Assembly (NCBI GenBank): GCA_025357775.1
Contig: JANXOQ010000453.1
Location: 1 to 14,371 of the forward strand
From: Ferruginibacter sp.
GTDB taxonomy: Bacteria > Bacteroidota > Bacteroidia > Chitinophagales > Chitinophagaceae
Length of the DNA stretch: 14,371 bases
Direction: 5' to 3'
Shown here: positions 6,469 to 14,075 of the stretch, in pieces
Numbering within the stretch: the stretch's first letter is position 1
Layout of the letters: each line of letters begins with the position of its first letter
Translations under genes and position numbers: made by a program
The notes under the pieces: model-generated
Databases searched by the model: none
Told to the model about the DNA's origin: nothing
Seen by the model: only the letters and a program-made list of their open reading frames with translations

Positions 6469-9400
6469 ATGAATACAATAAAACCATACTTAAGATTATC
6501 TGGTTTAGAACCTTTAATTGTACGTCCTGAAACTAATTTTATAAACGTTGGTGAACGTACCAATGTAACGGGCAGCAAAAAATTTGCAAGGCTCATAAAA
6601 GATGGTTTGTACGAAGAAGCCTTATCTGTGGCAAGACAACAGGTAGAAGGAGGTGCACAAATTATTGACATTAATATGGACGATGCCATGCTTGAAGGGA
6701 AAGAAGCAATGGTTACGTTTTTAAATTTGGTGCAAGCAGAACCGGATATTGCAAAAATTCCGATAATGATTGACTCTTCTAAATTTGAAATTATAGAAGC
6801 AGGGTTAAAATGTGTGCAAGGAAAATGTGTGGTGAATTCTATTTCGATGAAGGAAGGCGAAGAAAAATTTATAGAGCAAGCATTTATTTGTAAGAGCTAC
6901 GGTGCAGCAGTAATTGTGATGGCGTTTGATGAAAGAGGACAAGCAGATACCAAAGAACGTAAAGTAGAAATTTGCCACAGAGCATATAAAATTTTGACAG
7001 AACAAGTGGGTTATGCACCACAAGAAATAATTTTTGACCCAAACATTTTTGCAGTAGCTACAGGTATTGAAGAACACAATAATTATGCAGTAGATTTTAT
7101 AGAAGGTACAAGAGAAATAAAACGATTAATGCCGCTTGTAAAAGTGAGTGGTGGTGTGAGTAATGTATCGTTTTCATTTAGAGGAAACGACCATGTACGT
7201 GAGGCAATACACAGTGTGTTTTTGTATCATGCCATACAAGCAGGTATGGATATGGGCATTGTAAACGCAGGGCAGTTAGTGGTTTTTGATGATATAGAAC
7301 CTACATTAAAACAACTTTGTGAAGATGTATTGCTCAATAAAAATAACGACAATAACGAAGCAACAGAAGCATTAATAAATTTTGCAGAAACCGTAAAAGC
7401 TAAAGGAAAAGAAATTGTAAAAGATGAAAGATGGAGAGAGGAAAGTGTGCAAAAAAGGTTGGCACATTCTCTGGTAAATGGCATTACAGATTATATAGAT
7501 GCAGATACAGAAGAAGCTAGACTAGCATATGCAAGACCGCTTGAAGTGATTGAAGGACCTCTGATGGATGGAATGAATATAGTGGGTGATTTGTTTGGTG
7601 CAGGAAAAATGTTTTTGCCACAGGTAGTAAAAAGTGCTAGGGTGATGAAAAAAGCAGTAGCAGTGCTTACACCATTTATAGAGCAAGAAAAATTGGATAA
7701 ACAAAATGCACATGCTGCCGCAGGTACTACAAATGAAGAAACTGCTGGTGCGGCAAAAATATTGTTAGCAACTGTAAAAGGCGATGTACATGATATTGGA
7801 AAAAATATTGTAGGTGTGGTACTTGGTTGCAATGGTTATGACATTATAGATTTAGGCGTAATGGTATCGGCAGATAAAATTTTAAGTGAAGCAAAAAAAC
7901 ACAATGTAGATATTATTGGATTGAGTGGATTGATAACACCATCACTTGATGAAATGGTGCATATTGGGAAAGAAATGACTAGGCTTAAAATGGATATTCC
8001 ATTATTGATAGGCGGTGCTACTACAAGCCGTATGCACACTGCTGTAAAAATTGCTCCTGAGTATGAACATGGTGTAGTGCATGTGTTAGATGCAAGTAGG
8101 AGTGTAACTGTAGCAGGTAGTTTATTAAATAAAGAAAATAAAATTACTTTTCTTGATACTTTAAAAACAGAATACGATAATCTTAAAATAGATTTTGATA
8201 ACAAGCGAACTGTAAAACAATTTTTGCCTTTTGCAGAAGCGCAAAAAAATGGAGCACAAATTGATTGGGAGAATTATAAACCTGTTGTACCATTATTTAC
8301 TGGAACTAAAATATTTGAAACGTATTCATTAGCAGAAATTGCTGAATACATAGATTGGAAACCATTTTTTATTGCATGGGAATTGCATGGAAATTTTCCG
8401 CAGATATTATCAGATGAAGTAGTGGGTAAGCAAGCAACAGATCTGTATAATGATGCACAAAAATTATTAAAACAAATTGTTGATGAAAAATGGTTGAACG
8501 CAAAAGGGGTAATTGGTTTTTGGGAAGCAGAAAGAATAGCACCTGATACAGTCTCAATAAATAAAAATATTGAGTTGCAATTTTTAAGACAACAATCTAA
8601 AAAAGCGACTGGGCAACCAAACTTATCATTGGCGGATTTTATATGCCCAACCCCTACAAAAGCTTTAAATATTGAAGCTCCAACTAAAGCCCCTTCCCAA
8701 AGGGAAGGGGAGGAAAGTGTGGGCTTCGGATATCAATGGGCAGACCCTATAACTTATCCTTTGTTAAAAGAATATGCCTTGAAAAACAGAAATAATCCAA
8801 CAGATGCAGAGGCTGCTTTGTGGGAATTAGTAAAGTCAAAAAAACTTGAAGGTTATAAATTTAGAAGGCAACATATAATTGGAAATTACATACCCGATTT
8901 AATTTGTTTAGACAGAAGATTAGTTATTGAAATTGATGGCTCAATTCATCAGCTACCTGAAAATAAGGAATCAGATGCGGTAAGAACAGAATGGTTGAAT
9001 AGCAAAGGTTTCAAAGTTATTCGATTCACAAATGATGAAGTATTAGGAACTACAGACAAAACCTTAGAGCTAATAGTAACAACTTTAAAAGAGCAACCAA
9101 GTATAAAAAAAACTAACAATCTAAGTTCCCCCATCGGGGGACAGGGGGCTTGGGGGGCAGATTTCATGGGTGCATTCTCCGTAACAATTGAAGGTATAGA
9201 AACCCACATAAAAAGATTTGAAGAAAACTTAGATGATTATAATAAAATAATGCTACAAGCATTGGCAGATAGATTGGCTGAAGCCTTTGCAGAAGTGTTG
9301 CATAAAAAAACGAGAACAGATTTTTGGGGTTATGAAAAAGAGGAGCAACTTACAAACGAACAATTAATAAAAGAAGAATACGCAGGCATTCGCCCAGCTC

Positions 9401-9663
9401 CTGGTTATCCTGCATGCCCAGACCATACAGAGAAATATAAATTATTTGAATTACTTGGTGGAGAAGAAGCTACAGGTATTCATCTTACTGAATCATTGTC
9501 AATGTATCCTGCATCATCCGTTTGTGGTTGGTATTTTGCACACCCTCAAAGCAAGTATTTTGGTGTGGGTAAAATTGATAAAGACCAGTTTGATGATTAT
9601 ACTGCTCGTAAACAAATGAGCAAAGATGAGATGGAAAGATGGTTGAGGCCGATTATTGAATAA
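6469..9663 (+). CDS. metH: methionine synthase part 2 (pterin, cap, B12 and activation domains) with in-frame DUF559 insertion
   Basis: This 1064-residue protein carries the rest of cobalamin-dependent methionine synthase. It binds methyl-tetrahydrofolate, methylates cob(I)alamin and is reactivated with AdoMet and a reductant. Domains in order: pterin-binding barrel (about 10-290, [16 protein letters not shown]), B12 cap helices (about 330-410, [12 protein letters not shown]), the cobalamin fold with DVHDIGKN at 439-446 (His441 is the expected cobalt ligand) and [13 protein letters not shown], then the activation domain (about 600-1064, with [16 protein letters not shown] at 975-984, [18 protein letters not shown]). 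The activation domain is interrupted after LADFICPTP. About 155-165 residues including a DUF559 nuclease domain (about 769-883) lie between it and [11 protein letters not shown], where E. coli MetH has only a short LADFV-to-YIGAF loop. Without this insert the length is about 900, as expected. It pairs with the homocysteine domain at 4116. Confidence 0.93.
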   Translation: MNTIKPYLRLSGLEPLIVRPETNFINVGERTNVTGSKKFARLIKDGLYEEALSVARQQVEGGAQIIDINMDDAMLEGKEAMVTFLNLVQAEPDIAKIPIMIDSSKFEIIEAGLKCVQGKCVVNSISMKEGEEKFIEQAFICKSYGAAVIVMAFDERGQADTKERKVEICHRAYKILTEQVGYAPQEIIFDPNIFAVATGIEEHNNYAVDFIEGTREIKRLMPLVKVSGGVSNVSFSFRGNDHVREAIHSVFLYHAIQAGMDMGIVNAGQLVVFDDIEPTLKQLCEDVLLNKNNDNNEATEALINFAETVKAKGKEIVKDERWREESVQKRLAHSLVNGITDYIDADTEEARLAYARPLEVIEGPLMDGMNIVGDLFGAGKMFLPQVVKSARVMKKAVAVLTPFIEQEKLDKQNAHAAAGTTNEETAGAAKILLATVKGDVHDIGKNIVGVVLGCNGYDIIDLGVMVSADKILSEAKKHNVDIIGLSGLITPSLDEMVHIGKEMTRLKMDIPLLIGGATTSRMHTAVKIAPEYEHGVVHVLDASRSVTVAGSLLNKENKITFLDTLKTEYDNLKIDFDNKRTVKQFLPFAEAQKNGAQIDWENYKPVVPLFTGTKIFETYSLAEIAEYIDWKPFFIAWELHGNFPQILSDEVVGKQATDLYNDAQKLLKQIVDEKWLNAKGVIGFWEAERIAPDTVSINKNIELQFLRQQSKKATGQPNLSLADFICPTPTKALNIEAPTKAPSQREGEESVGFGYQWADPITYPLLKEYALKNRNNPTDAEAALWELVKSKKLEGYKFRRQHIIGNYIPDLICLDRRLVIEIDGSIHQLPENKESDAVRTEWLNSKGFKVIRFTNDEVLGTTDKTLELIVTTLKEQPSIKKTNNLSSPIGGQGAWGADFMGAFSVTIEGIETHIKRFEENLDDYNKIMLQALADRLAEAFAEVLHKKTRTDFWGYEKEEQLTNEQLIKEEYAGIRPAPGYPACPDHTEKYKLFELLGGEEATGIHLTESLSMYPASSVCGWYFAHPQSKYFGVGKIDKDQFDDYTARKQMSKDEMERWLRPIIE
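8687..8710 (-). repeat. GC-rich hairpin repeat, copy R3, left end of the DUF559 element
   Basis: AAG followed by CCCCTTCCC, AAA, GGGAAGGGG: a perfect 9-bp hairpin (8690-8698 with 8702-8710). Read on the minus strand, TTCCC-TTT-GGGAAGGGGCTT aligns with the right-end copy TTCCCCC-ATC-GGGGGACAGGGGGCTT, so the two ends are inverted repeats. Confidence 0.75.
9126..9151 (+). repeat. GC-rich hairpin repeat, copy R4, right end of the DUF559 element
   Basis: TT, five C, ATC, five G, ACA, five G, CTT. The C and G blocks (9128-9132 and 9136-9140) form a hairpin. It is read in frame as SPIGGQGA, the same reading phase as GGRGA in metH part 1 and in the IscA-type gene. A further GGGGGGCAG follows at 9152-9160. 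Confidence 0.8.
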
Positions 9664-9685
9664 TCTTTATAATTATGTAAATTTG
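9656..9685 (+). promoter_or_regulatory. promoter TTG-N19-TAAATTTG for the Uma2-family gene
   Basis: TTG at 9656-9658 and TAAATTTG at 9678-9685 are 19 bases apart, a full match to the Bacteroidota consensus. The -33 box lies in the last codons of metH part 2 and the stop codon lies in the spacer, so the next gene has its own promoter. The predicted start of transcription is about 10 bases before its ATG. Confidence 0.6.
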
Positions 9686-9700
9686 ATAAAATGAAATTTT

Positions 9701-10258
9701 ATGGTACAAGCAACTAATGATAAAATTTACACTGTAGATGAATACATTTTGTTGGATGAAGCATCTGGCATACGACACGAATTTATTAATGGTCAATTAT
9801 ACGATATGTCTGGAGCAAGCGATTTACATAATGAAGTAGGTTTCAACCTTACCTTACTTTTCAAAACTCTATTAGGAAAAAAGGGGTTTAAAGTGTATAT
9901 GGAAAGTGTAAAATGTAAAATTCAGGGAGAAGAATATTACACCTATCCCGATGTTTTTATTACCAATAATGAAAGAGACAACGAAAACAAATACGTCAAG
10001 CAACATCCATCTTTAATTGTAGAAGTATTAAGCGACAGTACAAGAAAATATGATTCGGTAGATAAGTTTATTCAATATCAAAAAATTGATTCGTTACAAT
10101 ATTATATTTTGGTAGAGCCTGAAGTTTTTTCTGTGCATTGTTTTAGTAAAGATGAACAGGGAGAGTGGCAAGCAGCTATCTATACAAAATTGGATGAAGT
10201 AATTGATTTAAAATCTCTATCTATCCAACTGCCATTGCAAGCTATTTATAAGCCATAA
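9701..10258 (+). CDS. Uma2 family (DUF820) PD-(D/E)XK nuclease-fold protein
   Basis: The 185-residue product shows the Uma2/DUF820 pattern at its usual length. YTVDEYILLDE is followed by RHEFINGQLYDMSGAS with Glu27, then YTYPDVFITN with Asp84, then HPSLIVEVLSDSTRKYD with Glu108, and DKFIQYQKIDSLQYYILVEPE. These residues form the expected restriction-endonuclease-fold core. The family is abundant in cyanobacteria and also found in Bacteroidota, often in many copies, and its biological role is unknown. It starts 37 bases after metH part 2 and has a promoter of its own. It is the third nuclease-fold gene in this locus. Confidence 0.88.
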   Translation: MVQATNDKIYTVDEYILLDEASGIRHEFINGQLYDMSGASDLHNEVGFNLTLLFKTLLGKKGFKVYMESVKCKIQGEEYYTYPDVFITNNERDNENKYVKQHPSLIVEVLSDSTRKYDSVDKFIQYQKIDSLQYYILVEPEVFSVHCFSKDEQGEWQAAIYTKLDEVIDLKSLSIQLPLQAIYKP

Positions 10259-10357
10259 AATATACAAATCATAATGTAAAGGATTACAAAACATTAAATG
10301 CAAGCTCTATTTTATGAATTATCATTTAATTATCTTCTAAAAAAACTTATTCAAAAA

Positions 10358-10786
10358 ATGGCGCTAAAACAAATAGAACACGGTAGTAATGAGTATTTGC
10401 AAATGGTAAATCTTAGGGATAGTGTGCTAAGGAAACCACTAGGTTTAACTTTTAGCCATGATGAATTATTGATAGAAAAAAATGAGATTTTAATAGTATG
10501 TACAGAAGAGGATAAGATGCTTGGGTGTTGTATGCTTGTAAAAGTGAATAATGACACTTTAAAACTTAGGCAAATGGCAGTAGCACCGAATTTGCATGGC
10601 AAAGGAATAGGGGCTTCAATTATTAATTTTGCTGAAAACTTAGCGAAAGACAAAGGCTTTAAAAAAATGACCATGCACGCTAGAGATACTGCAATTGGTT
10701 TCTACGAAAAATTTGGATATCAAATAATAGGAAAGCAATTTATAGAAGTTAACACTCCACATCATTTAATGGAGAAGTTATTGTAA
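10358..10786 (+). CDS. GNAT family N-acetyltransferase
   Basis: This GNAT acetyltransferase would transfer an acetyl group from acetyl-CoA to an unknown amine. The CoA-binding motif A is LRQMAVAPNLHGKGIGASIINFAENLAKDKG (Gly-x-Gly-x-Gly-type loop HGKGIG), and motif B is the IGFYEKFGYQIIG end. I chose the ATG at 10358 (143 residues, MALKQIEHGSNEYLQMVNLRDSVLRKPLGL) because relatives begin close to this point. The frame is open upstream to an ATG at 10298, whose 20 extra residues look unlike the family. It faces the IscA-type gene tail to tail with a gap of three bases, and no clear terminator lies between them. Confidence 0.85.
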   Translation: MALKQIEHGSNEYLQMVNLRDSVLRKPLGLTFSHDELLIEKNEILIVCTEEDKMLGCCMLVKVNNDTLKLRQMAVAPNLHGKGIGASIINFAENLAKDKGFKKMTMHARDTAIGFYEKFGYQIIGKQFIEVNTPHHLMEKLL

Positions 10787-10789
10787 TTC

Positions 10790-11212
10790 TTACACTGCAA
10801 AACTCTCTCCACAACCACAGCTCCTACTAGCATTTGGGTTATCAAAGTAAAATCCTTTGCCATTTAGGCCATCACTAAATTCTAACTCTGTATTTACTAG
10901 GTATAAAAAGCTTTTTAAATCACATACAATTTTTACACCTTTATCTTCAAACACTTGGTCCATTGGTTTTACTTCGTTATCAAAATCCATTTTGTAACTC
11001 AATCCACTACAACCCCCACCTACTACACCTACTCGAAGAAAGTACGAAGCATCATCTGATACGCCGCTCTCTTGCATAAGGTTAATTACCTTATTCTTCG
11101 CTTTGTCACTGATGTAAATGCTATTGTCAGCCCCCCTGCCCCCCAAAAGGAGGTTCTGAGTGTCTGCCAATACTGCATTTGAAATAGTATTTGAAGTTTG
11201 GGTTTCTACCAT
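10790..11212 (-). CDS. iscA: HesB/IscA-family iron-sulfur cluster carrier (A-type), repeat-extended N-terminus
   Basis: A-type carriers receive or hold Fe-S clusters and pass them to target enzymes. The 140-residue product has the three cluster-binding Cys: Cys68 in GVVGGGCSGLSY, and Cys132 and Cys134 in SCGCGESF. The conserved core starts near residue 31 (SIYISDKAKNKVINLM). The 30 residues ahead of it are unusual and include NLLLGGRGAD, encoded by repeat R5 read in frame. Either the repeat entered an N-terminal extension, or the true start is later; however, no in-frame ATG lies between the chosen start and the core. It is the last gene of the isc cluster (iscS, vapD-like, iscU, iscA). Which A-type subgroup (IscA, SufA or ErpA) it belongs to cannot be settled by eye. 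Confidence 0.88.
   Translation of the reverse strand: MVETQTSNTISNAVLADTQNLLLGGRGADNSIYISDKAKNKVINLMQESGVSDDASYFLRVGVVGGGCSGLSYKMDFDNEVKPMDQVFEDKGVKIVCDLKSFLYLVNTELEFSDGLNGKGFYFDNPNASRSCGCGESFAV
11129..11155 (-). repeat. GC-rich hairpin repeat, copy R5, in frame in the IscA-type gene
   Basis: On the minus strand it reads AACCTCC, TTTT, GGGGGG, CA, GGGGGG, CT, nearly the same as R1 in metH part 1. In both genes the repeat is in the coding direction and gives GGRGA, so orientation and phase agree. Confidence 0.8.
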
Positions 11213-11283
11213 TTTAAGATTCTTGTGAAAAAAATTACAATTACTGGATGTTAAAAGTACTTTAAATTATTTAAGAGTAAAGT

Positions 11284-11309
11284 CCTCCATGGGGGATTTA
11301 GGGGACTCC
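11284..11309 (+). repeat. GC-rich repeat, diverged copy R6, touching the iscU stop codon
   Basis: CCTCC, AT, GGGGG, ATTTA, GGGG, ACTCC: same order of blocks as the other copies but more diverged. It fills part of the gap between iscU and the IscA-type gene and reaches the iscU TAG stop. The hairpin could affect mRNA stability between the two genes. Confidence 0.55.
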
Positions 11310-11728
11310 TAATGTACTACACTCTCTTCAAACGAAAATAATTCCATACCATTCTTAGCACGGTAATCGTTTATAGCAGCTTTTATAGCATCTTCTGCTA
11401 ATACAGAGCAATGTATTTTTACTGGGGGCAGATTTAGCTCTTCCACAAAATCCATATTGTCAACCGTAATAGCTTCTGCAATACTTTTTCCTTTTAACCA
11501 CTCGGTAGCCAACGATGAAGATGCAATAGCAGAGCCACATCCAAAGGTTTTAAATTTTGCATCTGTAATTACACCTGTAGCATCATCCACCTGTATCTGA
11601 AGGCGCATTACATCTCCACATTCCGGTGCACCTACAAGACCTGTACCTACGTTTTTATCTGATTTATCAAGCGTACCTACATTTTTAGGATTTTGATAAT
11701 GATCTATTAATTTTTCTGAGTATGCCAT
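11309..11728 (-). CDS. iscU: Fe-S cluster assembly scaffold IscU
   Basis: IscU is the scaffold on which sulfur from IscS and iron are built into a cluster before transfer by the HscA/HscB chaperones. The 139-residue product starts MAYSEKLIDHYQNPKNVG, typical of the family. It has the ligand set Cys37 with Asp39 (APECGD), Cys64 (FGCGSAIASSS) and Cys107 (KIHCSVLAEDAI). The HscA-binding motif LPPVK is at residues 100-104. Length and start agree with the family. It is separated from iscS by the vapD-like gene, which is not a usual member of this operon. Confidence 0.96.
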   Translation of the reverse strand: MAYSEKLIDHYQNPKNVGTLDKSDKNVGTGLVGAPECGDVMRLQIQVDDATGVITDAKFKTFGCGSAIASSSLATEWLKGKSIAEAITVDNMDFVEELNLPPVKIHCSVLAEDAIKAAINDYRAKNGMELFSFEESVVH

Positions 11729-11749
11729 GGTATTAATTTTATAATTTGA

Positions 11750-11760
11750 TAATTAGCTAA
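11750..11760. repeat. left 11-bp inverted repeat flanking the vapD-like gene
   Basis: TAATTAGCTAA here is the exact reverse complement of TTAGCTAATTA at 12126-12136. The pair encloses the vapD-like gene and its flanks. Because the sequence is AT-rich and has a palindromic core, chance cannot be ruled out. Confidence 0.4.
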
Positions 11761-11790
11761 CGGGCTAATTAAAGATTTTTTAATTGTAAG

Positions 11791-12075
11791 TTAAATTATT
11801 GCTGGTTTTAAATCGTTATTTTCTTCTATTCTTAACATTCTAATATCTCGAAAGCAAGTTGCAAACCACACATATTGTTTGGCAAGCCTTTGTACAACTA
11901 GTACACATTGTACTGCATCAATTTTATCATTTCCAAAATAAACACTTCCTTGCATCCAAGTAAAATTGTTCTGTTCCATGAATTTTCTTACATCTCCGTA
12001 AGCATTGGGTACATTATTCTCATGGTAATTGTCGTGTAAACAATTAGTATCTATATCAAAAGTTATCGCATACAT
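11791..12075 (-). CDS. vapD: VapD family (Cas2-like) RNase/toxin-type protein
   Basis: The 94-residue product follows the VapD pattern over its whole length: MYAITFDIDT at the start with Asp7, the catalytic Asp position in characterised VapD RNases, then NAYGDVRKFMEQNNFTWMQGSVYFG, and a conserved RDIRMLRIEENNDLKPAI end. VapD has a Cas2-like ferredoxin fold. Characterised members cleave RNA and some act as toxins. No antitoxin gene is visible: the flanking gaps of 58 and 62 bases are too short. The gene lies inside the isc operon, between iscS and iscU and on the same strand, so it is probably co-transcribed from the iscS promoter. An 11-bp inverted repeat pair flanks it. A function linked to Fe-S assembly is not known. 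Confidence 0.85.
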   Translation of the reverse strand: MYAITFDIDTNCLHDNYHENNVPNAYGDVRKFMEQNNFTWMQGSVYFGNDKIDAVQCVLVVQRLAKQYVWFATCFRDIRMLRIEENNDLKPAII

Positions 12076-12125
12076 AATTATTATTTTTTTATTCGTGCAT
12101 TAGTAAAGTTAGCTACACTATCACA

Positions 12126-12136
12126 TTAGCTAATTA
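12126..12136. repeat. right 11-bp inverted repeat flanking the vapD-like gene
   Basis: TTAGCTAATTA, partner of 11750-11760. It overlaps the iscS stop codon (12134-12136). Confidence 0.4.
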
Positions 12137-13351
12137 ATGATGCGCCCACTCTATACTATTCAAATCAATTCCCTCTTTATACATTTCCCAAAGCGGACTC
12201 ATTTCTCTTAACTTTATAACCGTATCACTTATTGCCTTCACAGTATAATCGATTTGCTCATCGTTCGTAAATCTTCCAAGACCAAAACGAAGTGAACTAT
12301 GTGCCAAATCATCGCCCAAGCCCAATGCTTTTAAAACATACGATGGCTCCAACGATGCAGAAGTACAAGCCGAGCCACTGCTTAATGCAATATTTTTATT
12401 GAAACCCATTAACAATCCTTCACCTTCTACATGCTTAAAAGAGATATTGGTTACATGTGGTAAACGATGTTTAGTACTACCATTTATGTATGCTTCTTCT
12501 AACAACATTAAAGCCGTTTCTAATTTATCTCTCATCTTGCTGATACGTTTTGTATCTGCTTCCATATCTTGCATACAAAGCTCACAAGCTTTACCAAATC
12601 CTACAATGCCTGGTACATTTAATGTTCCGCTTCGCATACCACGTTCGTGGCCACCACCATCCATTTGTGCAGTTACTTTTACACGTGGGTTTTTTCTGCG
12701 TACATACAATGCCCCTACTCCCTTAGGTCCGTACATTTTGTGTGCAGTAAAAGCCATAATATCTATGCCATCTTTTATAACGTTCACTGGTATTTTACCA
12801 ACAGCTTGCACCGCATCTGTAAAAAATAGTACACCATGCTTTTTAGCAATTGCACCTATTTCTTGCACTGGGTTTATCACACCAATTTCATTGTTGGCAT
12901 ACATTATAGAAATCAAAATGGTATTAGGCTTTATAGCTGCTTCCAATTCTGCCAAGTCTATTAACCCCTCTGCATTTACTTCTAAGTAAGTCACCTCTCC
13001 GCCAATTTTTTCTAGGTGCTTGCAAGTGTCTAACACAGCCTTATGCTCAGTAGTAGCGGTAATTATATGATTTCCTTTTTGTGCATACATTTCAAAAACA
13101 CCCTTTATACCAAGATTATCGCCTTCAGTAGCGCCACTTGTAAAAATAATTTCTTTCGGGTCTGCACCTATCAATTTTGCCACTTGCTCACGAGCATAAT
13201 CCACAGCTTCCTCAGCCTTCCAACCAAAAGGGTGGTTACGGCTTGCCGCATTACCATAATCTTCTAAAAAGTATGGGGTCATGGCCTCCAAAACCCTTGG
13301 GTCCATTGGCGTAGTAGAGTTGTTATCTAAGTAAATCGGTAATTTTAACAT
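12134..13351 (-). CDS. iscS: cysteine desulfurase IscS
   Basis: IscS is a PLP enzyme that removes sulfur from L-cysteine, giving alanine and an enzyme-bound persulfide for IscU and tRNA thiolation. The 405-residue product has the group I desulfurase layout: [14 protein letters not shown] at the start, SGATEGDN, His103 in TTEHKAVL, the PLP lysine Lys205 in [12 protein letters not shown], and the persulfide Cys329 in [18 protein letters not shown]. These match E. coli numbering closely (Lys206, Cys328). The C-terminus ends [18 protein letters not shown], as in IscS. It is the first gene of the isc cluster, with a -7 box 22-30 bases upstream. It diverges from the epimerase gene across an 80-base gap. 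Confidence 0.97.
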   Translation of the reverse strand: MLKLPIYLDNNSTTPMDPRVLEAMTPYFLEDYGNAASRNHPFGWKAEEAVDYAREQVAKLIGADPKEIIFTSGATEGDNLGIKGVFEMYAQKGNHIITATTEHKAVLDTCKHLEKIGGEVTYLEVNAEGLIDLAELEAAIKPNTILISIMYANNEIGVINPVQEIGAIAKKHGVLFFTDAVQAVGKIPVNVIKDGIDIMAFTAHKMYGPKGVGALYVRRKNPRVKVTAQMDGGGHERGMRSGTLNVPGIVGFGKACELCMQDMEADTKRISKMRDKLETALMLLEEAYINGSTKHRLPHVTNISFKHVEGEGLLMGFNKNIALSSGSACTSASLEPSYVLKALGLGDDLAHSSLRFGLGRFTNDEQIDYTVKAISDTVIKLREMSPLWEMYKEGIDLNSIEWAHH

Positions 13352-13373
13352 CTATCTTTTTATAATTTATATG

Positions 13374-13381
13374 CAAATTTA
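13374..13381 (-). promoter_or_regulatory. -7 box TAAATTTG of the isc operon
   Basis: On the minus strand TAAATTTG is a full match to TAnnTTTG, placed so that transcription starts about 15-17 bases before the iscS ATG. No clear TTG -33 element is present at the right distance. No other good promoter is seen in the gaps of the operon, which supports read-through from iscS to the IscA-type gene. Confidence 0.45.
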
Positions 13382-13431
13382 CTACAAACGGCTTACTTTG
13401 GGTTTGCTAAATAAGAAATAAATAGAAACCC

Positions 13432-13866
13432 ATGTTTAAACCTGAACATATTGGAATTGCTGTAAAAGATTTATCAATATCTGTACCGCTGTTTGAAAAA
13501 CTGCTTAATAGTCAGTGCTACAAGACAGAAACCGTAGAAAGCGAAGCCGTAAAGACTGCTTTTTTTAAAACAGGAGACACCAAAATTGAATTGGTACAAA
13601 GCAATACTGAAGATGGTGTAATTGCAAGGTTTATAGAACGCAAAGGCGAAGGCATGCACCATATTGCTTTTGAAGTGGCGGATATCGAAGCCGAAATGGC
13701 TCGTTTACAAGCAGAAGGGTTTGTTATGTTAAACGAAAAACCAAAAATAGGCGCCGATAATAAACTCGTATGTTTTTTACATCCTAAGGGTACGAATGGA
13801 GTGTTGGTGGAGTTGTGCCAAGAAATTAAAGAGTTGAAGATTGTTGAAAATTATTTGAAGGGTTGA
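13432..13866 (+). CDS. mce: methylmalonyl-CoA epimerase
   Basis: The enzyme interconverts (2R)- and (2S)-methylmalonyl-CoA, linking propionate metabolism to B12-dependent methylmalonyl-CoA mutase. The 144-residue product is a vicinal-oxygen-chelate fold protein of the usual length. Likely metal ligands are His6 (PEHIGIAV), Gln56 (KIELVQ), His76 or His77 (GMHHIAFEV) and Glu127 (GVLVELCQE). The FLHPKGTNGVLVEL ending is typical of the family and argues against a generic glyoxalase. The start at 13432 fits the N-terminus MFKPEHIGIAVKDL. No clear promoter was found; a 7/8 match to the -7 box (TTACTTTG) lies in the divergent gap with iscS. Confidence 0.92.
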   Translation: MFKPEHIGIAVKDLSISVPLFEKLLNSQCYKTETVESEAVKTAFFKTGDTKIELVQSNTEDGVIARFIERKGEGMHHIAFEVADIEAEMARLQAEGFVMLNEKPKIGADNKLVCFLHPKGTNGVLVELCQEIKELKIVENYLKG

Positions 13867-14075
13867 AGAATTACAAGAAGTAAAATGTACCTGTTACAGA
13901 AATTATTAAATATGCCAGAAAATTAGATTATAAAATCTTTAAGAAATCAAGATTGGCAGGTACGATTTTTGCAAATGTAAAGCCACCTTTATAAAAATCT
14001 TCTGGCTTTAAAAAAAAGAATTTGATAATAAAGTGCAATGTGTTTTGTAAGACCATTTTTATCCTCTATATCGCT

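Larger units (their letters stand above)
8687..9151 (+). mobile_element. 465-bp DUF559 nuclease element with inverted hairpin-repeat ends, in frame inside metH part 2
   Basis: The segment begins AAGCCCC and ends GGGGGCTT. Its left end is a minus-strand copy and its right end a plus-strand copy of the GC-rich repeat family, both with the G-rich tail pointing outwards. It is 465 bases, exactly 155 codons, and has no stop in the metH frame. It encodes a typical DUF559 (Vsr-like PD-(D/E)XK) domain: [29 protein letters not shown] with Asp810, then [10 protein letters not shown] with Glu821, Asp823 and His827, and [13 protein letters not shown]. No ATG start lies in frame ahead of the domain, only GTG at 8719 and TTG at 8761, so it may be made only as a fusion. 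Element borders are inferred from the repeats; mobility is inference. Confidence 0.75.

Noticed and set aside
8687..9151. The insert in metH part 2 as an intein
   Set aside because: There is no Hint-type start Cys/Ser block or C-terminal His-Asn followed by Cys, Ser or Thr. The segment is a DUF559 domain with hairpin repeats at its ends, so protein splicing is not supported.
12399..13267. Plus-strand open frames over iscS
   Set aside because: They are antisense shadows of a clearly conserved gene.
13887..14009. Inverted pairs GTACCTG/CAGGTAC and AAAGCCA/TGGCTTT after the epimerase gene
   Set aside because: They are short with long loops and no T run in the needed direction, so neither a terminator for mce nor one for pulA is supported.
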